DNA from: Minwuia sp.
Lineage (GTDB): Bacteria; Pseudomonadota; Alphaproteobacteria; Minwuiales; Minwuiaceae
Reading direction: 5' to 3'
DNA: 58,516 nt
Assembly (NCBI GenBank): GCA_029213165.1
Contig: JARGNO010000020.1
Span: 1 to 58,516, forward strand
Shown here: positions 17,073 to 25,526 of the stretch, in pieces
Position numbering within the stretch: the stretch's first letter is position 1
Layout: each line of letters begins with the position of its first letter
Made by a program: the position numbers and the translations under genes
Notes under the pieces: model-generated
What the model was told of the DNA's origin: nothing
The model's database searches: none
The model's input: the letters and a program-made list of their open reading frames with translations, nothing else

Positions 17073-19613
17073 ATGACCGAACACATCAAGATCAACGACA
17101 CGGTACCCCGGGCCGAGTATTCTGCGGATGGGTCGACAACGGCCTATCCCGCGCCATTTGCCTTTCTGAAGGCGGCAGACCTGAAGGTCTGGATCGGATC
17201 CAGCGAACAGGAACTCGACACAGACTATTCGGTGACGGGCGCTGGCACGACCGCGGGCGGCACCGTCACCTTTGCCAGCGCACCGCCGACCGGGCAGAGC
17301 GTTGTCATCAGCAGGCAGGCCATTGTCGCCAGAACGTCGGATTTTCTGCCGGGCGGCAGCCTGCGGGCCGACACACTGAACGACGAACTCGACCGACTGA
17401 CACTTTCGCTGCAGGAGGCCGCGGCGGCGAGAAGCCGGGCCTTGCGCATCGCCGACCATGACGCGGACCCGGCACCCGGCGCACTGCCGTCGCGGGCCCT
17501 GCGTGCAGCGCGCGTGCTCGCCTTCGACGATCTGGGAGACCCGGTCGCAGGCCCGGTGAGCAGCACCCTGTCGGATATCGAGGGGGCTGTGACGAGCGTT
17601 GCCGACAATGCGGCGGCCGCGTCCGCAAGTGCGCTCTCGGCCGCGAACGATGCGGCCTCGGTCGCTGATATCGCCGCACTGGTACAGAACATTCCGGCGA
17701 CCCTCTCCGCCACAGGTGACGGGGCGACAGTCTCCTTTTCCCTGTCGCAGGCTCCCGTGGATGACGCGGCGGTGCTGGTCAGCCTTGATGGCATTGTTCA
17801 GCACGGGTCTGCCTACACCACCTTCGGCACGACACTCAGCTTCACATCGGCACCGCCGGACGGTGTCTCTATTGAAATCCGGGACCTCTCCGCCACGGCA
17901 ATCATCAATGCTGCCGAGGTCTCGGCCCTGGCGGCCCTCTCGTCCGCCATCGCTGCGGTTGCCGGGATCAGTTCGGACGTCGCATCCGTCGCAGCCAGCG
18001 GAAGCGATATCAGCGACGTGGCAGATGACCTGAACGGCGCGAATACCATTGGTGCCGCCATCACGGCAGCCAGCGCCGCAGCCGCATCGGAAACCAGTGC
18101 AGCGACAGACGCGACTTCTGCCAGTTCAAGTGCGTCGGCAGCGGCAACTTCGGAAGCAAATGCCGCTGCTGCGGAGTCCAATGCGGTCATCGCGCAGGCA
18201 CTGGCGGAGACAGCCCAGTCAGCAGCTGAAACGGCAAGATCTGGCGCAGAGGTCGCAGAAACCGGTGCCGAAGCGGCAGAGACAAGCGCCGCCGGTTCAG
18301 CCAGTGCCGCAGCCTCCAGCGCATCAAGCGCCGCCAACGCTGTGTCCAACGCCATCATCGCTGCCGCGCGCGGGGCATTCCGCAGCCGTTTCGGCGAGAT
18401 GCCGCCTGCCATTCTCGGCTTCGACCTGGGTGATACCAGCCTGCTGGCGCTGAACCGCGCGACGGTCGGTTTCAGGGATACGGACGGTGGCGGAGTGGAA
18501 AGCACCGCCATCGACGCCGTGCGCCTGACCCATGATCTCGAAACCGGCGAACCGCTGGGGCTGCTGCTGGAGCCGCAGCAGACAAATTACATGCAGTACA
18601 GCGATCTTCAGACAGGTGGAACCGGCGTCACCAACACGGCAGACAACGCAATAGGACCGGACGGAGAGACCACCGCGCGGACGATCTTTCAGACCTCGGA
18701 CAGCGGCAGTCACTTCATGGGGAATGCGCTCAATACCCCCGGCATCGTTTCCGGCACACGATACGTTGTTGCCATGTACGTGAAGGACGTCGGGACGGCC
18801 GCAACGCAGCACCTGTTCTACAATTATGCCGCCCCGTTCGCCAGTCCCGGCGGCGACACCTTTGGCTGGTCCTGGGACTTTGCGACCGAAACCATCACGC
18901 CAAAGAAGAGCGACTCCACGACTGTCGATGTCGGCTTCTTCAAGCTGGCCGATGGCTGGTATCTGCTGTGGGCATCGAAGGTCGCCGTCGCCTCTGGCAC
19001 AAGCGGTTTCATCCTTCAGTTCACGGATGGCCTCGGGGGCGCGACCTCCTTCACCGGCGATACAAATGCCGGAATCGCGGTCAAGGGGTGCCGTTGCGTG
19101 CCCATGTCATCCTTCGGCGGAATGCCGCCCAGCCGGATCGACAGCAACGGTTCGCAGGTGACCCGTTCCGCCGATCTGGCAAGTGTGGACCTGTCAGCCG
19201 TTTCCAGCTTCCGCCCCGATGGCTTCTCCCTTGTGGTGGAGGCCGAGGTCCGCGACAGCGATGGAGTCTTGCTGGCCATCGGCACCGGTTCATCGGAGGA
19301 GGTCGCCCTGGAAATGCAGGACGGCGATCTGCACCTGACCGGAGCGGACGGCCTGGGTCTGACCGCAGCCGGCGGGCTGACCCCTGGAAGCCGGATCACT
19401 GTCGCGCTGCGGGTGGCGACCGACGACGTTGCCGTCTCCGTTGATGGGGCAGTCGTGGTCACGGACACCGACCACACCATGAACGGAGACGCCGACACGA
19501 TGCGGCTTGGCGCCAGTATCGATGGCACCAACGGACTGCCCTGCGCAATCCGGCAGGTTGCCATTTTCGGCTTACTCCCTGACGCGACCCTGGAGGCAAT
19601 GAGCAATGTCTGA
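17073..19613 (+). CDS. Phage tail fibre protein with T7-type N-terminal domain
   Basis: An 846-residue modular fibre. Residues 1 to about 125 form a T7 gp17-like attachment domain (AYPAPFAFLKAADLKVW, then PGGSLRADTLNDELDRL). A second small beta domain lies near 208-275. About 325-430 is an almost pure Ala/Ser/Glu/Thr heptad-like coiled coil. About 470-710 resembles the jelly-roll, carbohydrate-binding module of tail proteins (LLLEPQQTNYMQYS ... SQVTRSAD). The C-terminus (about 715-840) has a LamG/concanavalin-like pattern. The N-domain docks on the tail and the rest likely binds the recipient surface. ATG at 17073 has a GGAG about ten bases upstream. The frame is intact. Confidence 0.86.
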   Translation: MTEHIKINDTVPRAEYSADGSTTAYPAPFAFLKAADLKVWIGSSEQELDTDYSVTGAGTTAGGTVTFASAPPTGQSVVISRQAIVARTSDFLPGGSLRADTLNDELDRLTLSLQEAAAARSRALRIADHDADPAPGALPSRALRAARVLAFDDLGDPVAGPVSSTLSDIEGAVTSVADNAAAASASALSAANDAASVADIAALVQNIPATLSATGDGATVSFSLSQAPVDDAAVLVSLDGIVQHGSAYTTFGTTLSFTSAPPDGVSIEIRDLSATAIINAAEVSALAALSSAIAAVAGISSDVASVAASGSDISDVADDLNGANTIGAAITAASAAAASETSAATDATSASSSASAAATSEANAAAAESNAVIAQALAETAQSAAETARSGAEVAETGAEAAETSAAGSASAAASSASSAANAVSNAIIAAARGAFRSRFGEMPPAILGFDLGDTSLLALNRATVGFRDTDGGGVESTAIDAVRLTHDLETGEPLGLLLEPQQTNYMQYSDLQTGGTGVTNTADNAIGPDGETTARTIFQTSDSGSHFMGNALNTPGIVSGTRYVVAMYVKDVGTAATQHLFYNYAAPFASPGGDTFGWSWDFATETITPKKSDSTTVDVGFFKLADGWYLLWASKVAVASGTSGFILQFTDGLGGATSFTGDTNAGIAVKGCRCVPMSSFGGMPPSRIDSNGSQVTRSADLASVDLSAVSSFRPDGFSLVVEAEVRDSDGVLLAIGTGSSEEVALEMQDGDLHLTGADGLGLTAAGGLTPGSRITVALRVATDDVAVSVDGAVVVTDTDHTMNGDADTMRLGASIDGTNGLPCAIRQVAIFGLLPDATLEAMSNV

Positions 19614-19890
19614 ATTTGCGGATCACTATCTCAGGCTGGACGATGAGAACGCGGCCGTCCTGGCGCTGGGTGCTGCTGGAGTTAGCCTGACACCAACGCC
19701 CGATCAGGACATCGACATCGTGGGCATTGTCTGGAGCGAGCCTGTTCTCGACAGCAATGGCAACATCGTCACGCCCGCAACTCCCCTGACAGGCTGGCAC
19801 ATCAATATGCGGCTGCGAAACATGGATCTGCCCACCGAATTGCTGCCTTTCCGTCAGTTCCCGACTACCCCGTACCGGAGGTTTGCCTGA
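19606..19890 (+). CDS. Small phage tail-associated protein
   Basis: A 94-residue protein. Its ATG overlaps the tail-fibre stop by eight bases (ATGTCTGA). The C-terminal half reads GWHINMRLRN ... FRQFPTTPYRRFA, a pattern common in small proteins located directly after tail-fibre genes in phages. No membrane segment or enzymatic motif is visible. A role in fibre assembly or as a fibre cap is likely but inferred from context only. Confidence 0.6.
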   Translation: MSEFADHYLRLDDENAAVLALGAAGVSLTPTPDQDIDIVGIVWSEPVLDSNGNIVTPATPLTGWHINMRLRNMDLPTELLPFRQFPTTPYRRFA

Positions 19891-20573
19891 TGAGCATCAC
19901 CCAACCAGGACGAAACATGCTTTCCGGGATCGGCGATGCCGCAGAACGCTCCGTCGGAACCGGAGCGAGCGATCTTCCGGCTTTCTCTGATCTGCCGGAG
20001 CCGGTCATGGCGAGCCAGGCTGAAGCGGAAGCCGGGACCGACGCGACGAAGATGATGTCGCCACAGCGTGTCGCCCAGGCCGTCGTTGCCCTGGGTGGCG
20101 GTATCCGACGCGGCGGTGCCGGTGACACCTCCACGGGCAGCAGCGTGACGATCACCGATCTGGGCGGAGTGTCCGAACCGGACATGATCGATATCTGGCT
20201 GGATGCCGTCAGCGTCTCCGGCAGTGACAGCCTGCTGATCCAGATCGGTGACAGTGGGGGCGTGGCCTCCAGTGGCTATGTTTCGGCCAGCGGTCCTGCC
20301 GCCACGTCCGGACAGTTCACCACGAGCTCGAACGGGTTTGTCCTGTATCAGGCAGGCACCGGAGTCTGGCGTGGCGTGGTCCAGTTGCGCCGGACTGCGG
20401 GCAACAGCTGGGTCTGCGCCCACGCCATGCAGGCTTCCGATGGCGGTCTCGTCATCTCCGGCGGTGGCGGCAAGACGCTCTCCGGCCCGATTGACCGCAT
20501 CAGCGTCACGCCTGCCGGGGCAAACACGCTGGCCGGTGGTCTGGTGCAATTGTTTGCAGGCAGGGCAGCATGA
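19890..20573 (+). CDS. Second fibre-like phage protein
   Basis: A 227-residue protein whose ATG overlaps the preceding TGA (ATGA). Residues about 40-68 read VMASQAEAEAGTDATKMMSP, the repeat motif found in many tail fibres (A-x-x-A-E-A-E-x-G-T-D). The C-terminal 140 residues are glycine-, serine- and beta-rich, ending in ANTLAGGLVQLFAG, typical of a receptor-binding beta-sandwich. Probably a short tail fibre or tip protein that associates with the 846-residue fibre. Confidence 0.65.
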   Translation: MSITQPGRNMLSGIGDAAERSVGTGASDLPAFSDLPEPVMASQAEAEAGTDATKMMSPQRVAQAVVALGGGIRRGGAGDTSTGSSVTITDLGGVSEPDMIDIWLDAVSVSGSDSLLIQIGDSGGVASSGYVSASGPAATSGQFTTSSNGFVLYQAGTGVWRGVVQLRRTAGNSWVCAHAMQASDGGLVISGGGGKTLSGPIDRISVTPAGANTLAGGLVQLFAGRAA

Positions 20574-20773
20574 TGAACGATGTGGAACTGGCGCGACTGG
20601 ACGTCCGTCTCAGCGCACTCGAACGGAAACTTGACCGCATCGAGGATGATATTCGGGAGACCCGTGCAATCTTCAACCGGGGAAGGGGTGCGGTCTGGGT
20701 TCTGGGTGTTCTGGGTGTACTTGTCGGTCTGGGGCTCGGCTGGGCCGAGAAGATCCAGAAGCTGGTATCATGA
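20570..20773 (+). CDS. Holin-like small membrane protein
   Basis: A 67-residue protein with a charged amphipathic N-terminal helix (LSALERKLDRIEDDIRETR) and one transmembrane segment at about residues 42-60 (VWVLGVLGVLVGLGLGW), then a short basic tail. This resembles XhlA-type holin accessories. It overlaps its neighbours by 4 bases on each side, so it belongs to the tail-fibre operon. No endolysin gene is seen in the window, so a lysis role is unproven. It could also be a membrane anchor. Confidence 0.55.
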   Translation: MMNDVELARLDVRLSALERKLDRIEDDIRETRAIFNRGRGAVWVLGVLGVLVGLGLGWAEKIQKLVS

Positions 20774-21216
20774 AGATCTCGCATGTCTGGCTCAATGCTG
20801 CGCTGGCCTTCGGCTTCGGCCTGGCCGGCGCCATGACCCTGAGCAGCGTGAGCCGCGTCGAGAACGATATCGACCAGCTGGTCCAGGAAATGTCGCCGCC
20901 CGTGACCGTGCATGAGACACGCAAGGGCGGTTTCGACGGCAAGACCCTGTTCATCGACGTTCACGCCACCCGCCACCGCGATTGCCGGTTCTCCGTCTCC
21001 AATCAGTTCGAACTGGAAGGCGGCTCCGTGATCTCCCGCACCAATCCGAACCGCATCACGCTCGCCGGAGGAGAAACGTCGTGGTTGCGGATTCCGGTCA
21101 CCGTTCCACCGGACGTGCCTGCCGGGCACTACCGTGTCCGGTCAACCGGCGAATACATCTGTCACGATGGCCGTGTCTTCGTCGTGCCAACCGGCTGGGT
21201 CGATGTCAGGTTCTAG
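20770..21216 (+). CDS. Membrane-anchored protein at the end of the tail-fibre operon
   Basis: A 148-residue protein with an N-terminal membrane anchor (about residues 8-27), a short coiled stretch (VSRVENDIDQLVQEM) and a periplasmic beta-sandwich-like domain containing two cysteines (about 76 and 137) that could form a disulfide. Its ATG overlaps the holin-like gene stop. I do not recognise the family. Topology would suit a spanin-like or envelope-interacting role in particle release, but this is inference. Confidence 0.5.
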   Translation: MKISHVWLNAALAFGFGLAGAMTLSSVSRVENDIDQLVQEMSPPVTVHETRKGGFDGKTLFIDVHATRHRDCRFSVSNQFELEGGSVISRTNPNRITLAGGETSWLRIPVTVPPDVPAGHYRVRSTGEYICHDGRVFVVPTGWVDVRF

Positions 21217-21222
21217 GATGTT

Positions 21223-21240
21223 CAGGCGCCCGTCCGCCTG
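21223..21240 (+). terminator. Hairpin after the tail-fibre operon
   Basis: CAGGCG (21223-21228) and CGCCTG (21235-21240) form a 6-bp stem, 7 bases after the operon's last stop. No T-run follows. Position suggests an operon end, but the signal is weak. Confidence 0.3.
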
Positions 21241-21290
21241 ACCGACAGCGGGAGAAATCGCAAACGATGGTTGCCTGCCGGGCAGCCGAT

Positions 21291-21329
21291 GTCACACTGG
21301 TCAGTTCAGGACAGTAGCTGGAGTGTGAC
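21291..21329 (+). promoter_or_regulatory. Inverted repeat overlapping the D-aminoacylase ribosome site
   Basis: GTCACACT (21291-21298) and AGTGTGAC (21322-21329) are perfect 8-bp arms. The right arm overlaps the GGAG ribosome site (21320-21323) and spacer of the ATG at 21331. As RNA it would partly occlude translation initiation; as DNA it could be an operator. Confidence 0.4.
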
Positions 21330-21330
21330 C

Positions 21331-23028
21331 ATGGCCGAGCACGATCTGATCATCCGCAATGCCAGGATCCATGATGGGCTCGGCAACGCCGGGTTCGTCG
21401 GGGACATGGCCGTTGACGACGGTCGGATAGCGGCCCTGGGGCAGGTCGCGGGCACCGGCCGGACGGAGGTCGATGCGGGCGGTCATGTGCTCATGCCCGG
21501 CATCATCGATGTCCACACACACTACGACGCACAACTGACCTGGGACTCCACGGCCTCCCCCTCGCCGGCGCTGGGCGTCACCACCGTCGTGATCGGCAAT
21601 TGCGGTTTCGGAATTGCACCGGCCACACCGGAATCACGCAATACCTTGCTCGCCAACCTTTCGGTGGTGGAGGCCATGTCACTGGACAGCCTTCACGCCG
21701 GGGTCGACTGGTCGTTCGAGAGCTTTGGCGAATACCTTGATCTGATCGACCGCAAGCGCCCCTTCCCCAACGTCGCCGCACTGGCGTCCCATTCCGTCAT
21801 GCGTACGGTCGTCATGGGGGCGGAAGGGTCAGAAAGGGCTGCAACGCCGGATGAACTGAAACAGATGCAGGACCTTCTGGCTGACGCCATGGCCTCCGGT
21901 GCCATCGGCATCGGCTCCTCGACTTTCGAGAACCATTTCGGTGCCGCCAACAAGCCCGTCCCCTCCCGTCTGGCCGGGAACGACGAGTTCCGGGCCTTTG
22001 CCGAGACCATGGGACAGGCAGGGGGCGGCATCATGATGGCGACCTGTGGCGACCGTACCGACATCCCCTTCCTGGGCGAACTTTCCGAGATATCCGGCGG
22101 CACGACGATCTATGCGCCGATGCTGCACTTCTCCAACCAGCCGGACCGGGCGATCGGCATTGCCCGCGCCTGTGCTGCGGAACGTGAGAAGGGGCGTTCG
22201 GTCTACGCCCAGTGCTCCTGCCAGCCGTTGTCTATGGATTTCACCCTCGCCTCCGCCTACCCCATGCTGACGATTGATGGCTGGCCGGAAAGTGCGCCGG
22301 TCTCCGCTCTGAAACAGGCCTTCGCTGACCCCGCGCGACGTCAGCGCATCCGGGATGCGCTGAAGGTGCCGTCAGGAACACGCATCTTCAACGGCCACTG
22401 GGACCGGGTCGAAGTGACCATCACGCAAGACCAGGCTAATGCATCGCTGGAGGGGCGCACGATTGCCGATATCGCCCGGGAGCGGGGAGAGGATCCGGTC
22501 GACTTCTTCTTCGACCTGGCCCTTGCGGAGGGGCTGGAGACCACATTCACCGCCAAGCTGCTGAATGTGGAAGAGGACGCGGTTGGCGAACTGCTGGCCA
22601 TGCCCGGCAACCTGGTCAGCCTTTCCGATGCCGGGGCACACCATACGTTCTTCTGCGATGCCGGTTTCGGCATGCATTTCCTCGGCCACTGGGTTCGGGA
22701 ACTGGGCGCTTTTAACCTGGCACAGGCAATCGTCAAACTGACTTCGGAGCCTGCCGCGATCTATGGCCTGGACGGGCGCGGCGTCCTCAAACCGGGCAAT
22801 GCTGCCGACTTCATCCTGATCGACCCAGACACTGTCGGCATCAGCCGCACCCGACGCCTGAAGGATCTGCCCGCAGGCGGTGAGCGGCTGGTGCGCGATG
22901 CGCCCGGGCTGCTGGGTACCTGGGTGAACGGTGTCCAGATCTTCGACGGAAGAGACTATTGTCCCGTCACGGGGCCGGGCGCCGTCCTGCGCCGCAATCA
23001 TCCAGCGCAGCGAGAGGCGGCCGAGTAG
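21331..23028 (+). CDS. N-acyl-D-amino-acid deacylase / D-aminoacylase family amidohydrolase
   Basis: A 565-residue amidohydrolase of the D-aminoacylase branch. The metal-binding opening DVHTHYDAQLTWD is near residues 66-78, followed by VIGNCGFGIAPA with the family cysteine. A late SDAGAHHTFFCDAGFG segment and a C-terminal GVLKPGNAADFILID complete the fold. These enzymes hydrolyse N-acyl-D-amino acids or related amides. The start at 21331 follows a GGAG and gives the expected MAEHDLIIRNARI N-terminus. It is next to the phage-type operon but reads as a host gene. The mscS-like gene starts 12 bases later. Confidence 0.88.
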   Translation: MAEHDLIIRNARIHDGLGNAGFVGDMAVDDGRIAALGQVAGTGRTEVDAGGHVLMPGIIDVHTHYDAQLTWDSTASPSPALGVTTVVIGNCGFGIAPATPESRNTLLANLSVVEAMSLDSLHAGVDWSFESFGEYLDLIDRKRPFPNVAALASHSVMRTVVMGAEGSERAATPDELKQMQDLLADAMASGAIGIGSSTFENHFGAANKPVPSRLAGNDEFRAFAETMGQAGGGIMMATCGDRTDIPFLGELSEISGGTTIYAPMLHFSNQPDRAIGIARACAAEREKGRSVYAQCSCQPLSMDFTLASAYPMLTIDGWPESAPVSALKQAFADPARRQRIRDALKVPSGTRIFNGHWDRVEVTITQDQANASLEGRTIADIARERGEDPVDFFFDLALAEGLETTFTAKLLNVEEDAVGELLAMPGNLVSLSDAGAHHTFFCDAGFGMHFLGHWVRELGAFNLAQAIVKLTSEPAAIYGLDGRGVLKPGNAADFILIDPDTVGISRTRRLKDLPAGGERLVRDAPGLLGTWVNGVQIFDGRDYCPVTGPGAVLRRNHPAQREAAE

Positions 23029-23040
23029 GGACTGTCGTAC

Positions 23041-24363
23041 ATGGACATTTCCGCTCTCATTGGCGAACTCGGCAACCGTGTCGATCAGATACTCGGCGGC
23101 GACGGCTCGCTGCTGGAACGCCTGCTGACGCCCTGGACCTTCTGGCAGGCGGCGATCCTGATCGGGATCCTGCTGCTCGCGCATGTCTTCTCCCGCGCAC
23201 TCACCCCACTGTTCGCCGGCGTCGGCAGCGGGGGGGCGCCCCATCCGCTGACTGCAACGATCAACGCCATCATAAGTCGCCGGCGCGCGATCCTGCTGGC
23301 GCTGCTGCTCTGGCTTACAGTGCTGACATTGCGGGAAGTAACCTGGCCCAGCCGCTCATTCTACCTCGCCATCTGCGCCAATCTGGTCACGGCCTGGGTA
23401 ATCATCTCCCTGCTGACACGCCTGGTACGCAACCGGCTGCTGGGCCGGACTCTGGCAATCGGCATCTGGGGCATCGCCGCGCTGAACATCACCGGCATCC
23501 TGCCTGTCGTGCTCGATGCACTGGAATCCGCGTCCTTCGGCATCGGGGAACGGCAGGTCTCCCTGCTGGCGATCGCCAACGGGCTGATCATGGCCTTCGT
23601 GCTGATATGGATCGCGATACTTGTCAGCCGGCTGGTGGAGCGGCGCATCTTCTCGACACCCGACCTTGCCCCCGCGACGCAGGTCCTGCTGTCGAAACTG
23701 TTCCGGATCGCCGTCCTGACCGGCGCCGTCGTGGTTGCCCTCGACCTCACGGGCATTGATCTCACGGCTCTGGCCGTCTTCTCGGGTGCAGTCGGCCTTG
23801 GTCTGGGTTTTGGTCTGCAGAAGGTGGTTTCCAACCTGATCAGCGGTTTCATCCTTCTGACGGACAAATCGATCAAGCCCGGCGATGTGATCTCACTGGG
23901 CGAAACGTTCGGCTGGATCAACAAGCTGAATGCCCGCTACGTCTCCGTCATTACCCGCGACGGGCGGGAGTTCCTGATCCCGAACGAGGAACTGATCACC
24001 AACCAGGTGATCAACTGGTCCTATTCGGACAAGAACATCCGTCTGGAGATCAAGTTCGGTGTCTCCTATGACAGCGATCCGCATCTGGTGCGCAGGATCG
24101 CGGTGGAGGCCGCAACGGACGTGGACAGGGTGCTGCAGGAACCGGCACCCGTGTGCCACCTGGTCGAGTTCGGGGATTCGTCCATCGACTTCGTGCTGCG
24201 GTTCTGGATCGTCGATCCGGCGGAAGGCGTGGTGAACATCAAGGGGAAGGTATTCCTGGCCCTCTGGGACACGCTGAAGGCCAACGATGTCAGGATCCCC
24301 TTTCCCCACCGGGAAGTCATCCTGCGGGAACCTTTCAGGGCTGCCAGCCCGCCCGAGACGTGA
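23041..24363 (+). CDS. Mechanosensitive channel, MscS family
   Basis: A 440-residue inner-membrane protein. Several hydrophobic helices (about residues 35-60, 80-100, 105-130, 140-160, 175-200, 225-250) precede the MscS core. The pore helix region LAVFSGAVGLGLGFGLQKVVSNLISGF contains the glycine/alanine packing of MscS TM3. The soluble beta domain follows with DKSIKPGDVISLG, ITRDGREFLIPNEELI and VSYDSDPHLVRRIA. It releases osmolytes under membrane tension. Longer than E. coli MscS (286) because of extra N-terminal helices, like the YnaI/YbdG class. Confidence 0.9.
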   Translation: MDISALIGELGNRVDQILGGDGSLLERLLTPWTFWQAAILIGILLLAHVFSRALTPLFAGVGSGGAPHPLTATINAIISRRRAILLALLLWLTVLTLREVTWPSRSFYLAICANLVTAWVIISLLTRLVRNRLLGRTLAIGIWGIAALNITGILPVVLDALESASFGIGERQVSLLAIANGLIMAFVLIWIAILVSRLVERRIFSTPDLAPATQVLLSKLFRIAVLTGAVVVALDLTGIDLTALAVFSGAVGLGLGFGLQKVVSNLISGFILLTDKSIKPGDVISLGETFGWINKLNARYVSVITRDGREFLIPNEELITNQVINWSYSDKNIRLEIKFGVSYDSDPHLVRRIAVEAATDVDRVLQEPAPVCHLVEFGDSSIDFVLRFWIVDPAEGVVNIKGKVFLALWDTLKANDVRIPFPHREVILREPFRAASPPET

Positions 24364-24466
24364 TAGATCGCTGCCGGGAGCTGTCCGGTGACAGTGACTG
24401 TGCCGTCCGGCACAGGCCTGAACTGACGGCACATCAACGACCGCGCGCAGAGGGAGAGGCCTGTTC

Positions 24467-25522
24467 ATGGCAACGAAGATCAACGCTGGCAATTTCTTTG
24501 AGGACTTTCGCGTCGGGCAGGATCTGCCACATGCCACGCCGCGGACTGTCACAACGGGTGATGTCGCCCTCTATACGGCCCTGTTCGGTGGACGTTACGC
24601 GTTGCAGTCTGCCGACACAGTTGCCCAGGCCCTCGGCCTGCCGCGCAGCCCCGTGGATGACTGGCTGGTGTTTCACATCGTGTTCGGCAAGACCGTTCCC
24701 GATGTCTCCCTGAACGCCGTCGCCAACCTGGGCTATGCACAGGGCCGTTTCCTGAAACCGGTCTATCCGGGTGACACGCTTTCCGCCCGCTCCACCGTCA
24801 TTGGCCTGAAGGAGAATTCGAACGGCAAGACCGGGACGGTCTACGTCAATTCCGTAGGCATGAACCAGCATGGTGAGACCGTGCTCGACTATTGCCGCTG
24901 GGTCATGATCCGCAAGCGTGACGAGAATGCGCCGGCACCGGAACCCGTGGTGCCGGATCTGGCGAACAGGGTTGATCCGGCCAGCCTGCAGGCTCCGGCA
25001 ATCAGCCTCGCCGGTCTGGATGACACCCTGACCGGCAGCCGCTGGCGGTTCGAGGACTATGCTGTGGGGGAACGGATCGATCACGTCGACGGCGTGACGA
25101 TCGAGGAAGCCGAGCACATGATGGCGACGCGTCTCTACCAGAATACCGCCAAGGTGCATTTCAACCAGCATACGGAGGGTCAGGGGCGCTTCGGTCGTCG
25201 GCTGATCTATGGCGGGCACATCATCAGCCTGTCGCGTTCACTCGGTTTCAACGGTCTCGGGTCCGCCATGTGGGTGGCGGCCATCAACGGGGGTGCGCAT
25301 ACCGCACCGACATTTGCCGGGGACACGATCTACGCCTGGTCGGAAGTACTGGAGACGGCGGAATTGCCGGGCCGGGCTGACCTCGGGGCACTGCGTCTCA
25401 GGACCGTGGCCACGAAGAACCGCCCGTCCGGTGACTTCGCCGACAAGGGCGCGGACGGCAAGCGCGACCCGGATGTGGTGCTGGACCTGGATACCTGGGT
25501 TCTGGTGCCGCGCAGGGGCTGA
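24467..25522 (+). CDS. mch: Mesaconyl-CoA hydratase-like MaoC protein
   Basis: A 351-residue double-hotdog hydratase. N-terminal NFFEDFRVGQDLPHATPRT, the GDVALYTALFGGRYALQSAD segment and FGKTVPDVSLNAVANLGYA are hallmark stretches of beta-methylmalyl-CoA/mesaconyl-CoA hydratase from the ethylmalonyl-CoA pathway. The second half has FEDYAVGERIDHVDGVTI and LIYGGHIISLSRSLGFNGL. The enzyme interconverts mesaconyl-C1-CoA and beta-methylmalyl-CoA during acetyl-CoA assimilation. Length matches the family (about 343-355). No other core pathway gene is next to it, but a malyl-CoA-type enzyme gene is at 57247 in this window. Confidence 0.85.
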   Translation: MATKINAGNFFEDFRVGQDLPHATPRTVTTGDVALYTALFGGRYALQSADTVAQALGLPRSPVDDWLVFHIVFGKTVPDVSLNAVANLGYAQGRFLKPVYPGDTLSARSTVIGLKENSNGKTGTVYVNSVGMNQHGETVLDYCRWVMIRKRDENAPAPEPVVPDLANRVDPASLQAPAISLAGLDDTLTGSRWRFEDYAVGERIDHVDGVTIEEAEHMMATRLYQNTAKVHFNQHTEGQGRFGRRLIYGGHIISLSRSLGFNGLGSAMWVAAINGGAHTAPTFAGDTIYAWSEVLETAELPGRADLGALRLRTVATKNRPSGDFADKGADGKRDPDVVLDLDTWVLVPRRG

Positions 25523-25526
25523 ATGC

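Noticed and set aside
17073-20573. Diversity-generating retroelement acting on the tail fibre
   Set aside because: No reverse transcriptase, accessory gene or template-like near-repeat of the fibre C-terminus was seen in the window.
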